Origin: Aquilaria yunnanensis
Taxonomy: Eukaryota; Streptophyta; Magnoliopsida; Malvales; Thymelaeaceae
Assembly (NCBI GenBank): GCA_039654915.1
Contig: CM077598.1
Span: forward strand, 74,304,041 to 74,368,040
Direction of reading: 5' to 3'
DNA: 64,000 nucleotides
The position numbers and the translations under genes are program-made. Below, piece by piece: positions 22,201 to 33,813 of this stretch. Under the pieces are notes generated by a model. That model searched no databases, had not been told where the DNA came from, and worked only from the letters and a program-made list of their open reading frames with translations. Positions within the stretch are counted from its first letter, which is position 1. Every line of letters begins with the position of its first letter.

Positions 22201-25200
22201 CGGGAGTGATATCTTTGGGCCCCTTGATAGAGTAAGACTTAGAAAATGCATGGCCATGCTCCGATGAGTTGATATATGATATCAATGTCGTCAGTTTAAT
22301 TTGGTCTACTCGGTAATCAAGAAACTGAAGATTGGGCTATACGAGAGTGACACATTCCATGTCTCGTGCTTAGTCTTGATATCTTGGACAAAGGGACAAT
22401 GGCATATATCGGTGATGATCATAAAGGTTTAGTCGATTCACCGACAATCTTGTCACTTGGGTAGCAATGATGTGTTGCTAGACACCGCTCATTGCTTATG
22501 ATCATAAATGTGATTTATGATCATTGCCAACATGGCAAGAGCCTATTGGGTCGCACACATAGAGCTATTTGGATCATTAGAGTGCATGGGCTAATTATTT
22601 GGGTTATGGTTTCACTTTAATTTCGTATTAATAATGGGCCAAGGAGTTGAGCCATTATTAAGCCCGAAATTAAATCCTAATTGGATTAGGGCTTTGAAAC
22701 CCATTAGGCCTGGAAGTTGAGTCTCACTATAAATACAACTTTTAAGTGAGAAATTCGCAGGTCTCCTTGCCCTAGCCTCCCAAAAGGACAGCCACACTCT
22801 TCTCTTGTAATTCCTTGGAGGACGCAAGCTAGCACTGCGAGCGCAAGAGAAACGCATCTGCCGGGACGTGGTGGAAGCGTGGTGATCCCGAGAGGCTCGT
22901 GTGGATACCAGAGAGAGCCTGAACACGTCAACTGTTCAGGTTTTGTGATTCGACTCTACAGTTGAGTGAGAGATCTCAACCGAAAATTAGGTATGAAATT
23001 TTCGAACACCCGGTTTACCCCGTTTCACTTGGATCCTGGAGGGTTTCGGTTAAATTCCGCTGCGCTGTTTGTCTCCCGAAACCCAACAGTTGAATCTATT
23101 GGTGGCAGAGGGTATGAGTCTTTCGGGTAAGCATCGTTCAAGTTTCTGAGGTCGATGCACATCCGGAGTTTGCTGCTACCTTCTTTTGTGGCGATGACCA
23201 CGTTGCTTAATCATTCGGGGTACTTGACCTCCCTGATAGCCTCAGCATCTAGGAGACGTTGGACTTCGGTTTCGGCAAAGTTGCTTTTGTGGGCTGAGAT
23301 GCTTCGTTTCTTTAACCGGACAGGCCTTGCTTCCGGACTTTCTTTGAGGCTACGCTGTATTATGCCAGGGTTCACCCCCGGCATATTTTTTGGCGAGTAG
23401 GCAAACAGATCTTTATTTTCCAGCAGAAAGGATACAAGTTTTTCCTTGTCACCTTCGGCCAAGCTCTTCCCTATTCGGGTAGATTGACCTGGAACAAGCT
23501 CTATTGCTTCCATTTCTGTCTTGGCGAGATCTTCTTCTTTGCCTTTTTCTGGTGCCCTTGCCTCCATTGTTTGCGCGAGGTTGTTGCCGGAGCTTTTCGC
23601 GCTTTCATGAACACCTTTCGTACCTCGGGTTGGTCTATGAACACCTCTGCATCTCCATCCTTGGTGGTGAATGTGATAGTATAGTACTTCACATCAGGGC
23701 GAATATGCAGGTTCCCCATTGCCTGCCTTCCAAGGATGGCGTTGTATGAGGACGGGGCGTTCATGACGATGAATCTCGCCATTGTGGAGGCGTGCAACTC
23801 AGCTGCTCTGTTTAGCGAAGTCCCTTTTATCATCAGCGGGAGGTCGATCCATCCGAGGACGGGGAGTTCGGATGGTCCAACCCCAAAAGTGGGTGAGGCG
23901 GCAGGCTTCAGTTCGCTGCCGGAGATGCCCAAGCTCGGCAGCAGGTGCGAGAATAGGACGCCAGCATTTGAACCATCATCAAGCAATACTCTTTTGACGT
24001 CCCAGTTCCCTACTCTCGCCATAATCAGTAGCGGATCGTTGTGGGGGAAGACGACGGTGGAGCCGCCTTTGCGAGCCGGCTTTTTTGATGGACTTTGATA
24101 CTCCATGACTGCAATTTCTCTGGCTTTCCGCTTTCTTTCCGAGGATGGGAAACCCGTGGTGATGGATTTAGATAACCCCTGTTGGAGGTGATGGGCGCTT
24201 TTTTGGACTTTTATTTCTTCGTCTGTCGGAGTCATAGTCCTTATCTTCGGCCCTTTCTTCCTGCATTTTTCTGCCTTTCGGGGATGCCATCCTCAGGTAT
24301 TTCTGAAGTTGGCCATTTTTTATCAGCGACTCTATGTACTTCTTCAGCTGGAAGCAGTCTTCGGTGTCATGACCGTGGTCGCGATGAAACTGGCAGAACT
24401 CCTTTGCATTCTTCTTATTATCGGCGGTTATGGCCCTTGGTCGCCGAATCTGCGTCCCTCGCCTTTCCAGCGCCATGAGAATGTTGGTCCGTAAGGTGCT
24501 CAATGGTGTGAAACTTTGAGGTTTCTTTCCTCGCATCCTCCGAGGTCGTCCTGCGTATTCGGTAGGATGCCGAGCTTGTGGACTGGACTCTTCGGGGCGG
24601 TGGTGATCAGACTTCGGCCCAGCCATTCTTAGTTCTTCGGCGGTCATGTGCTGCTCTGATCTTTGGTAAAATTCTCCGATGGTCTGCGGGGGGTCTTTTG
24701 AGAACTCGTAGAACAGCTGTGAGTCTCGCCGAAGGCCTCGTGTCATGGCAAGGATGCGGATTTCGGGCCTGAAGTCTGGGACGCTTAGAGCTTCCCTGTT
24801 GAATCTTTCGACATAGTCTCGGATGGTTTCTCCATTCCCTTGCTCTATGTCGAACATCTGAACAGGCATCTTCGCCGTAGGTCGGCTTCTGATGAACTAC
24901 TGGGCGAAGGCTGCGGACAACTCCTGGAACTCAGTGATGGTTCCTGAAGGCAAGGAATTGTACCACGCCGTGGCTGGTCCTGTGAGGGTGACTTCGAAGC
25001 ACTTGCACATGGTAGCGTCGTCAGCACCGTGTATTATCATGCTGCGTCTGTACTTCGTCAAATAGGCCTGCGGATCAATACGGCCATCATAAATCTCCAA
25101 CCGAGGCACTCTGAAGTCAGCTGGCATGGCTGCCTCAACAACGGCCTGAATAAATGGTGAGTCATCTTCGCAGCCTGTTCCCGAGAGTCTGGCCCAAACG

Positions 25201-25316
25201 GGTTTTCTGGCCACTTGTTTCTCCACTCTGTCCAACCGTGCTAGTATCCTCTCCATCAGCATTGTGGTGCTAGGGCCTTTTTCAGGGAATGGAGATTGCC
25301 GGCGCCTCTTCGGGGA
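19258..25316 (-). pseudogene. E2 gag-pol remnant
   Basis: It reads from a truncated gag (25316) to TAA at 19258-19260 after KKFYA. The first part of gag and the PBS are missing (see duplicated flank). Two compensating shifts bracket the protease segment (about 24190 and 23510). TGG has become TGA near 23213. S3 splits RT at GTTGA. RNase H and archaeal-type RNase H are mostly lost through small deletions around 20680-20825. The integrase finger and core persist (about 20300-19700), and a shift near 19460 cuts the C-terminus. Not functional. Confidence 0.9.
21673..23088 (+). mobile_element. S3: solo LTR, 1416 bp, same family as S1 and S2
   Basis: It begins TGTTAGTATTG and ends CCCAACA, with perfect GTTGA duplications at 21668-21672 and 23089-23093. 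TATAAATA is at 22728-22735. It interrupts the E2 RT where the frame encodes the Val-Asp-Ser-Thr stretch after PLPPI. Confidence 0.93.
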
Positions 25317-25361
25317 AGGCATTCTCAAATAACGCCGAAGCTGGCCCTGCTTTATCAGTTG
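25308..25361 (-). other. Copied E1 flank joined to the E2 5' LTR in place of PBS and gag start
   Basis: These 54 bases repeat the E1 gag segment that flanks the E2 3' LTR (11565-11618), including TCAGT. They sit where PBS and gag codons 1 to about 165 should be. The join to E2 gag falls in a shared CTTCGGGGA. This indicates gene conversion or template switching using the 3' LTR and its flank as donor. Confidence 0.85.
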
Positions 25362-26239
25362 ATGGCCAGGGGCCTCATCGTTTGTAGTCATGGTGACTGG
25401 TGGAGAGACTTCTGGGAGGAAGAACGTCTCGTGGAATGGACAGCCCGAAGGGGAGTGCCTGAAAGCTCATAAACAAAGGGTTAGGAGGCCCCCGGAGTGT
25501 TTTTCTGGGGGGGGAGCCTCCGACGCCCAAGTCAGTGGTGGCTGAGAAAAGGCAGAGAAAATAGCACAAAGGGCTGAAGGGTCTCGCCTGATAGCTTTCT
25601 TAGAGTGTGGGAGCCGTGTTTGGCCAACCAACCAGCCTCCTGCCCAGTATTAATCCCTGGTATTTAAAGGAGTGCCTAGCCCGTTCAGATCACGACACGT
25701 GTTCGGTCGGATGTTCCCTGAGTTTCTGGCCGTAGGAGACAGATAACTGGTAGCAAGTTGTCCTGAGCCACGCGCTGAGATGGGCCATGATGTGATTCTG
25801 ACTGCGTCCGTATGTCAGAGCGCCTATTCAGGCGACTTTATGACGTCTGCGAAAGGACGTGTCAGAGGCTTCCTTAAATGCTTCCATAAATGCTCCTGCC
25901 GTACTCCCGAGGTCCCTGGGTGAGGTCGTCCTCTTAGTTCGGACAGGGCCTCTTCGGGAAACAAGCCCTCAGTTCGGGGGTTCCCAGTTTCAGGGAGTTC
26001 CGCCTTCGGGGATATCATGTTCGGCTCGCTATGTCTGGTGCCGCTTTTCCGAAGGTGATATGTTCACAACCTTGGGGGGCGAATAGTGTCCTCGGGGCTT
26101 CCTGGCGTGCCGGGCTCGGAGCTCTTCGGCTATCTCCCGAGGTGCCTGATCGCACCTTTTCTCGGGTAGCGCCAGCTTCTTCTGGCCATCATTGTGGCAA
26201 GGAGTTCGGCCAGATAGAGGCGATAGCGTTTGGCTATCA
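25362..26239 (-). repeat. E2 5' LTR (878 bp)
   Basis: It runs TGATGGCC...GGCTATCA on the plus strand. It is very similar to the E2 3' LTR, with TCAGT on both sides because of the copied flank. Taken alone it would look like a solo LTR; the E1 frame continuing at 26240 and 11613 shows it is one end of E2. Confidence 0.88.
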
Positions 26240-27766
26240 TCAGTGATTCAATGTACTTTTTCAACTGAAAGCAGTCTTCGGTGTCATGACCGTGATCACG
26301 GTGGAACTGACAGAACTTCTTTATGTTCCTTCTGTTGTGAGCAGTCATGCCCCTCGGTCGTTGGATTTGAGCCCCCTGTTTTTCCAACGCCATGAAGACA
26401 TTAGCCCTCGTGGTGCTCAGAGGTGTAAAGTTTTGGGGCTTCCTTCCTCCTATTCGCGTTCTCCGAGGTCGGCGTAACTGTTCCGTTGGACACCAGGCTT
26501 GCTGGCTGGACCCTTCGCCACGAGCGTGAATATGGTCAGCCTTCGGTCCGGTCATTCTCAGCTCTTCGGCTGTCATATGTTGTTCAGCCCTTCGGTAGAA
26601 TTCTCCCAGCGTGTCCGGGGGATCTTTGGAGAATTCATAAAACAAGTGCGAATCCCTCCGGAGGCCCCTCGTCATGGCAAGGATGCTGATTTCGGGACGA
26701 AAGTCCGGAACACTGAGGGCCTCTCTGTTGAACCTCTCGACATAGTAACGGATGGTTTCCCGTTTCTTTGTGCTATGTCAAACATCTGGACGGGCATCTT
26801 CGTCGTCGGCTTGCTCCCAATGAACTGTTGGGTGAACCCTGTGGACAGCTCATGGAACCCCCTGATGTTTCCGGGAGGCAGGGAATTGTACCAGGCAGTT
26901 GCTGGTCCTACGAGGGTGACTTCAAAGCACTTGCAGAGTGTAGCATCATCAGCCCCGTGTAGCACCATGCTGCGTTTGTACTTTGTTAGGTGGGCCTGGG
27001 GATCAGTCCGACCCTCATAGGTCTCTAGCCGAGGTAGCCTGAAGTCACTTGGCATGGCCGCCTCGACCACTGTTCGGGCGAAAGGAGTTTCATCTCCGGA
27101 GACGGTTTCAGTTAGCCTGGCCCAAACAGGCTTGCGTGCCACCTGCTGTTCCACTCTCTCCAGTCTTGCCAAGACTTTCTCCAGGAGGAGCGTAGCACTG
27201 GGCTCCTCTTCCTGGTGCTTGGAGGTTCTTGGGTAAAAGGACTGTTGCCGTCTCTTTGGGGAGCGACTTCGGTGCCGAGGTGAGGGGGACCTTGCCTCTG
27301 GCGACAAACTTCTTCTGGACGGGACTTCGGGTCGTTCAGACCTCGCTCTTTCCGCCAGCCGTGCTCCGAGGGGCAAGTTATCTGTCGAGGACTCTTCCCG
27401 TGGCTCCCCACTTCCCGAGCTATGATGGGTTGCCCTTGGGCTTTTCTCCCGAGGTCGTGCTGGCGAAGTGGGTTTTTGCGCCTGGGCTGGTTGCGGCCAC
27501 CTTCGGTCTATCTGTTGTGTCATTTCAGCCACAACAGACCTCTGAAAGTCTCGTAAAAAACCCATGGTGATGACAAGAGGGCGTTCCTCTTCAGGCAAGG
27601 AAGTCTCTGGGGGACTTTGTTCGGTAGCTGGTTGGGTCTCAGGCGCGGACGGGGACGTCGGGAGTCCTTTGTCCTTCGAACGCCGAGTTTCGACAACAGC
27701 TACTTGGGAGTAGTTTCCCACAGACGGCGCCAAATGATGCCCCAAAGCATCTTCGTTTGCTGTCAT
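26240..27766 (-). pseudogene. E1 gag, N-terminal part
   Basis: It starts at the LTR-borne ATG (27766) and reads through LTR end and PBS. A Ser/Arg/Pro-rich linker follows, then the capsid-like block with the stretch TKYKRSMVLHGADDATLCKC. One base is lost near 26765 (GGTTTCCCG against GGTCTCTCCG in E0), shifting the rest, which continues in another frame (26675 onward) to the zinc knuckle and the E2 junction. Confidence 0.9.
27715..27732 (-). other. E1 primer-binding site
   Basis: Minus strand TGGCGCCGTCTGTGGGAA, two bases inside the LTR end. The same 18 bases are at 2300-2317 (E0) and 44876-44893 (E4), and variants are at 33763 (E3), 60632 (E5) and 61718 (E6). The first nine bases fit the tRNA-Asp type known from Tat/Athila; the rest diverges from that tRNA as I recall it. 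Confidence 0.8.
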
Positions 27767-28707
27767 GTTGACAGGTGGAGAGACTTCCTGAGGAGGCGAG
27801 CGCCTGGAGCTCTGGTTTCCCAGTTGAGTGTGCTTGGAAAGCTCAAAGAAGAGGTTAGGAGGTCCCCGGTTTGCTTTTCCGGGGAGGACCCTCCGACGCC
27901 CAAGTCAGTTTTCTGAGCGAAAGTGGAGGAAGAACACTAAGGGATCAAGTGTCTTGCCTGTTTTGTGTTTTCTCAGAGGGAGGAAAATGCCCCATGCTTT
28001 GCCCAGTCCCATTTCCTAGTATTTATAGGAGTAGTTGGTCTGTTCAGATCATGACACGTGTTCGGTCGGATTTGATCTGTACTTTTGGACCTAGGGGACA
28101 GGCAGCCGTTTGCAGCCTCCTTTAGCCCTGGACCCGGACGGGTTGTGTCAGGACTGGGGGGGCTGCGGCGTGTAAGTTCGCCGTTCAGATGTGACGTGTA
28201 GGGCTTGTGGGCGACATGTCAGAGGCTCCTTAAATGCTCATACCGTACTCCCGAGGTCCCCTGGGCGAGGTCGCCCTTCGGTGCGTGCACCCTCTTCGGA
28301 TTCTATCCGTCCTTCGGTGTGAGCACCTCCTTCGGGATCTATCCCATAGTTCTGGGAGCTCCCTTGATGAACACCTTCTTCGGGACTCACACCCATAGTT
28401 AGGGGATTTCCTTGTTCAGATGTTTCTTGTTCGGGGAAGATCCTCTTCGGGGCCTCTGCCTTCGGGGAGATTCTTCCTTGCTTCAGAGAGTTGGCTCTCT
28501 TACCCGAAGATGGTCAGTCTGGCCCCTCGATGAAGATGGTGTTGTCCTCGGAATTCATGACGAGCTAACCGAAGTCTCGAGCTCATAGTGTTTGACTTCG
28601 CACCTTCCGAGGTCAGTAAAAAGATCCTTTCTTGGGTGACGTCAGACTCCTCGGCCAATATTCTGGCAGGGAGTTACTACCGAGGAGGCAATAGCCTTTG
28701 GCTATCA
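27735..28707 (-). repeat. E1 5' LTR (973 bp)
   Basis: Ends TGAT...ATCA. This is the longer LTR subtype, shared with S4 (56722-57693). TATA-type signal near 28020 (TATTTATA on plus). The gag ATG at 27766 lies 32 bases inside the LTR. Confidence 0.93.
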
Positions 28708-29035
28708 ACTTAGTCAAAATTTCCCTTCTTTTCCTTTTGTCCCGAGCATGTTTGCTCAAGAGACTTAGGAAATTTTTCGAGAGTTGTTTTCCGTTTTTCC
28801 CGAGCGTGATGGCTCAAGGGACTTCGAAAAACTGTCTCTGTGCTTATTTCGGCGAGTACTTCTGCGACGTTCTTGTTTCCCATCTTTCCCGAGCATGATG
28901 GCTCAAGGGACTCTGGAAGGTCAATCTTCGCTTTATTACGGCGAACATCTTCGCGGAATTATGCTTTGCACAATTTTTGGATACTTAAGAACTTTCCTTA
29001 AGAGCATTCTGTGCTTACAATTCCTCCACCTTATC
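28708..29035. repeat. E3 3' repeat region, partial
   Basis: Three units with the core CCCGAGCATG...GCTCAAG...GACT lie near 28741, 28799 and 28888. Noncoding. Confidence 0.8.
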
Positions 29036-32000
29036 TTAGGCGTAGAATTTTTTCAAGGCGTCTGAGTGCCAAGAATTTTTCAATTCTACGCCTTCGGCGT
29101 CGCCAAGTTTGTACACGCCTTTTCATACTTCGGCCAGAACCAGATAAGGTCCTTCCCAGTTTGTGCGAAGTACTCCGTGGGACGGCCTTCGGGGTGCAAA
29201 GTCAGCCTTTCGGAGAACGAGGTCTCCTTTCTTGATTTCTTTTGGCCTGGCCCGTAAGTTTACAGCCGCGGCCACTCTTTGCTGAAAAGCTTTTCTTCTC
29301 AGCTCGGCTATTTCTCTGTGTTCGCCGACGAGGTCGAGCTTGGTTCTGATGCCGAGGTCGTTTCCACCTTCATCAAATATTTGCACCCGTATTGATGGTT
29401 TGACTCTCTCGACTGGGATAATGGCCTCTGTCCCGAAGACTAGTGAAAAGGGAGTTTCCTCTGTGGCCCTTCGGGGCGTCGTTCGGTAGCTCCACAATAC
29501 GCTTTGGAGTTCTCCTGGCCATTTCCCTTTTGCTTCTCCCAGTCTCTTTTTCAGGCCATCTTTTATGGTCCTGTTCGATACTTCCACCTGCCCGTTACTT
29601 TGGGGGTGAGCTACTGGGGTGAAGTGCATCTTTATTCCGAGGTCGCTGATAAATTCCTAGAATCCTTTGTCTATGAATTGGGATCCATTATCAGCTACTA
29701 GTACCCTCGGTATGCCAAATCTACATACAATGTTCTTCCATACGAACTTCTGCACTTCTTTTGCCGAGATAGTTGCCAGCGGTTCTGCCTCGACCCACTT
29801 AGAGAAATAGTCCACTGCTACAACGCAGAATTTCATGCCTCCGGGTGCCGTGGGGAGTGGCCCAATAAGGTCTATACCCCAGACTGCGACGGGCCAAGGA
29901 TAGTCAGCCGAAGTTACTGTTTCTGAGGGTGCCCTCTGGATGTTCGCGTGTCTCTGGCAGCTACCACATTTTCGGACGAACTGTCTTGCGTCCTTTCTCA
30001 GGGTAGGCCAGAAGTATCCTTGGCGAAGTATCACCGCTGCAAGGGCATCAGTTCCGATATGTGAGCCACACATGCCTTCGTGGACCTCTTCAAGTATCAT
30101 TTCAGAATCCCCTTCAGCCACGCATCTCTGCAGCGGGTTTGCATATCCCTGCCAGTATAACTCTTCACCAATCAGGAAGAATCGGCCGGAGCGTCTTCGC
30201 AGTCTTGCAGCGTCGCCGGGGTCTTCGGGGATCATATTTTCTGCGAGGTATCTCTTTATGGGATCTTTCCATCCTTTTCCTAAGGTCGCTATGCTCAGCA
30301 CTGAGATGCTCGGATGGTCTAGCACCTCGGTGCATGTTTTCGACTTCGCCACGCAATCCGCCTCAGGGTTATTCCGCCGGGGTATATTTTTGATCCGTAC
30401 GGCGTCAAACTCTTCGATGAGCTTTGCTACCAGCTCGTGGTATTTTTCCAAGATTGCGTCCTTCGCCCCATAATCTCCTGCCGTCTACTGAACTACCAAC
30501 TGGGAATCGCTGTGAGCTTTTAAGTTTCTCACGCCAATCCTTCTGGCCAAGTGTAATCCCGCTATGAGGGCTTCATACTCAGCCACATTGTTAGTGACGC
30601 TGAAGCTGAACTTGATAGCCTTTTTTACCTCTAGGCCTTCGGGTCCTCTGATAATTACTCCAGCTCCCTGGTGTTCCGATCCTGAGGCTCCGTCAACATG
30701 TAAGGTCCACTCTGGCTCACCTCCGTTCGGATCCATGTGGCTTTCCTTAGTGGTGGGTACTTCGGCGATAAAATCTGCCAGTGCTTGGGCCTTTATGGCT
30801 TTCCGAGGCTCATATATGATTTCATGCTCGCAAAGCTCTATGCACCACTTGGAGAGTCTTCCCGAATGATCAACTTTCTTCATAACATCCCGTAGTGGTA
30901 GACTACTTCGGACGATGATGGGGTGAGCCTGGAAGTACGGTCGCAGCCTTCTTCCTGCAAGCACCAAGGCGTATATAGCTTTTTGAAGCAAAGGGTACCT
31001 GATTTCGGCGCCATGCAGGGACTTGCTGACGTAATAGACTGGCCATTGCTTTGGGCCTTCTTCTTTCACGAGGACCGAGCTTACAACTTTCTCCGTGACG
31101 GCGAGGTACAATAGAAGTGGCTCTCCCTCCCGAGGTTGTCGCAGAGTCGGCAGGTTGGCTAGGTAGACTTTGAGTTCTTCCCAGGCCTTTTGGCAATCTC
31201 CATCCCATGGATGATCATTCTTTCCGAGGTCGCCTTCCATTTTTGCTGCCTTTGTGATGACTTTGAAGAAAGGTCGACACCTATCTCCGTACCTGGAAAT
31301 AAACCTGCTCAGGGAGGTTATTCTTCCGGTGAGCCTCTGAACGTCTTTTACTGTTGCCGGAGTTCGGAACTCAAGCAGCGCCTTAATCTTCTCGGGGTTA
31401 GCATCAATGCCTCTTTCGGATACCATGTACCCAAGGAATTTTCCCGAGGTTACCCCGGAGACGCACTTTTCAGGATTGAGCCGAATCCCGAAGTCTCTGA
31501 GCTTTTGGAAGGTTTCCTCTAGATCTGCAACGTGGTTGTGAGGGAGCTTGCTCTTGACTATCATATCATCAACATACACCTCCATGTTTCTCCCCAGTTG
31601 GTCTTTAAAGACCTTGTTCATCAACCTTTGGTAGGTGGCTCCTGCATTTTTGAGCCCGAAGGGCATCCTGACATAGCAGTATGTTCCTCCCTCGGTGATG
31701 AAGGCGGTTTTTTCTTCATCTTCGGGGTCCATCCTTATTTGATGGTAGCCACTGAAGGCGTCCAGGAAACTTAGGCGCCCATATTCGGCAGTTGAATCTA
31801 CCAGTTGATCTATTGGCGGCAGAGGGTATGAGTCTTTCGGGCAAGCATCGTTCAAATTTCTGAAATCGATGCACATCCGGAGTTTGCTGCTACCTTCTTT
31901 TGTGGCGATGATCACGTTGCTTAACCATTCGGGGTACTTCACCTCCCTGATGATGTCCGCATTTGACCCATCATCAAGTAGTACCCTTTTGACGTCCCAG

Positions 32001-33813
32001 TTCCCTATCCTCGCCATGATCAGCAGCGGATCGTCGTGGGGAAAGACGACGGTAGATCCATCTTTGCGGGCCAGCTTCTTTGCTGGATTTTGATATTCCA
32101 TGACTGCAATTTCTCTGGCCTTCCACTTTCTTTCCGAGGATGGGAGCCCCGTGGTGATTGTTTGGATAACCCCTGTCGGAGGTGGAGCGCGCCTTTTTGG
32201 ACTTCGGTTTCTCCGCCTGTCGGAGTCATAGTCCTCATCTTCGGCCCTTTCTTCCTCCATTTTTCTGCCTTTTGGGGATAGCATCCGCAGGTATTTCCGA
32301 AGTTGGCCCTGCTTTATCAGCGACTCTATGTACTTCTTCAGCTGGAAGCAGTCTTCGGTGTCATGACCGTGGTCGCGATGAAACTGGCAGAACTTCTTTG
32401 CATTCTTCTTATTATCGGCGGTCATGGCCCTTGGTCGCCGAATCTGCGTCCCTTGCCTTTCCAGCGCCATGAGGATGTTGGTCCGTGAAGTGCTCAGTGG
32501 TGTGAAACTTTGGGGTTTCCTTCCACGCATCCTCCGAGGTCGTCCTGCCTGTTCGGTCGGATGCCGAGCTTGTTGATTGGACCCTTCGGCGAGGTGGTGA
32601 TCGGACTTCGGCCCGGCCATTCTTAGCTCTTCGGCAATCATATGCTGTTCTGCCCTCCGGTAAAATTCTCCGAGGGTCTCTGGGGGGTCCTTTGAGAACT
32701 CGTAGAACAGCTGTGAGTCTCGCCGAAGGCCCCGTGTCATGGCGAGAATACGGATTTCGGGCCGGAAGTCTGGGACGCTCAGTGCTTCCCTGTTGAACCT
32801 TTCGACATAGTCCCGGATGGTCTCTCTGTTTCTCTACTCTATGTCGAACATCTGAACAGGCATCTTCGCCGTTGGCCTGCTCCCAATGAATTGCTGTGTG
32901 AAGGCCGTGGACAACTCCTGGAACTCAGTGATGGTCCCTAAAGGCAATGAATTGTACCAAGCAGTTGCTGGCCCTGTGAGGGTGACTTTGAAGCACTTGC
33001 ACATGGTAGCGTCGTCAGCACCGTGCATTATCATGCTGCGTCTGTACTTCGTCAGATGGGCCTGTGGATCAGTATGGCCATCATAAATTTCCAACCGAGG
33101 TACTCTGAAGTCACCTGGCATGGCTGCCTCGGCCGCGGTCCGGGTGAATGGGGACCCATCTTCACAGAAGGCTCCCCTGAGCCTGTCCCAAACGGGTTTT
33201 CTGGCCATTTGTTTCTCCACCCTATCCAGCCGTGCTAATATCCTCTCCATAAGCACGGTGGCCCTAGGCCCTTCTTCAGGGAAGGGAGATCGTCGGCGCC
33301 TCTTCGGGGAGCGAGTTCGGCGCTGAGGGGATACGGACCTCACCTCAGGCGACGAACTCCTTCGCCGTCAGACTTTCCGTCGTTTGGACCCAGTTTATCC
33401 CACAAGCCATTTCCCGAGGGGTATGCTCTCTGTGGATGACTCTTTACACGGGTCTACGCTTCCCGAACTGCGATGGGTCGACCTCTGAATTTTCTCCCGA
33501 GGGCGTGCAGGTGAGGGAGGTTTTTGGGCCTGTGTCTGCTGTGACCATCTTCGGTCGATCTGTTGTGTCATTTCAGCCACGACCAAACGCTGAAACTCCC
33601 TCATAAAGCTCATAGTGATTACTAGAGGGCGATCTTCCTCAGATGCAGAAGTCCCTGGGAGTGTTTGCTCAGCAGCCGATTGTGTCTCAGGCGCGGACGG
33701 AGACCTCGGGAGTCCCTTGTCCTTAGAACGCTGAGTTTCAACGACGGCAATCTCAGAGCGGGTTCCCACAGACGGCACCAAATGATGGCCATGGGCTCAT
33801 CGTTTAGAGTCAT
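29036..33813 (-). pseudogene. E3 gag-pol with a protease-RT deletion
   Basis: The LTR-borne ATG (33813) is followed by a one-base loss before the PBS. Most of the rest stays in one frame with stops near 33393, 32831, 30483 and 29655. At about 31955 the protease is cut just after LLDDGSNAD and joined in frame to the RT segment IREVKYPEW. About 700 bp present in E1 are missing, yet a 751-codon open frame (32740-30485) remains. RT YVDDM (near 31570), both RNase H domains, integrase finger and D-D-E core are recognisable. The last codons encode the same KKFYA-type end as E1, with the stop at 29036-29038. Without protease it could not process a polyprotein. Confidence 0.9.

Larger units (their letters stand above)
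11619..26239 (-). mobile_element. E2: Tat-lineage element nested in E1 gag, carrying three solo LTRs
   Basis: The 3' LTR is at 11619-13918 (split by S1), PPT at 13919-13931, antisense gene at 14726-17119, repeat region at 17120-19257 (split by S2), gag-pol remnant at 19258-25316 (split by S3), duplicated flank at 25308-25361 and 5' LTR at 25362-26239. TCAGT lies immediately outside both ends, and E1 gag resumes in register across the insertion. Net length is about 10.4 kb. It has lost its PBS and gag start. Confidence 0.92.
3187..28707 (-). mobile_element. E1: Tat-lineage Ty3/gypsy element with antisense accessory gene, interrupted by E0 and E2
   Basis: The 5' LTR is at 27735-28707, gag N-terminus at 27766-26240, gag C-terminus to integrase at 11618-7613, 3' repeat region at 7221-7612, antisense gene at 4776-7220, PPT at 3949-3961 and 3' LTR remainder at 3187-3948. 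E2 (11619-26239) sits in gag with TCAGT on both sides (11614-11618 and 26240-26244). E0 cut the first roughly 211 bp of the 3' LTR off to the left. Without insertions E1 is about 11 kb. It sits in the 3' noncoding region of E3; the right target copy is probably ACTTA at 28708. Confidence 0.92.

Noticed and set aside
25362..26239. Solo LTR interpretation
   Set aside because: The E1 gag frame continues from 26240 to 11613, not to 25361; the identical left flank is a copied segment, so this is the E2 5' LTR.
30485..32740. 751-codon frame as a functional polyprotein
   Set aside because: The protease is deleted and stops flank it on both sides in the same frame.
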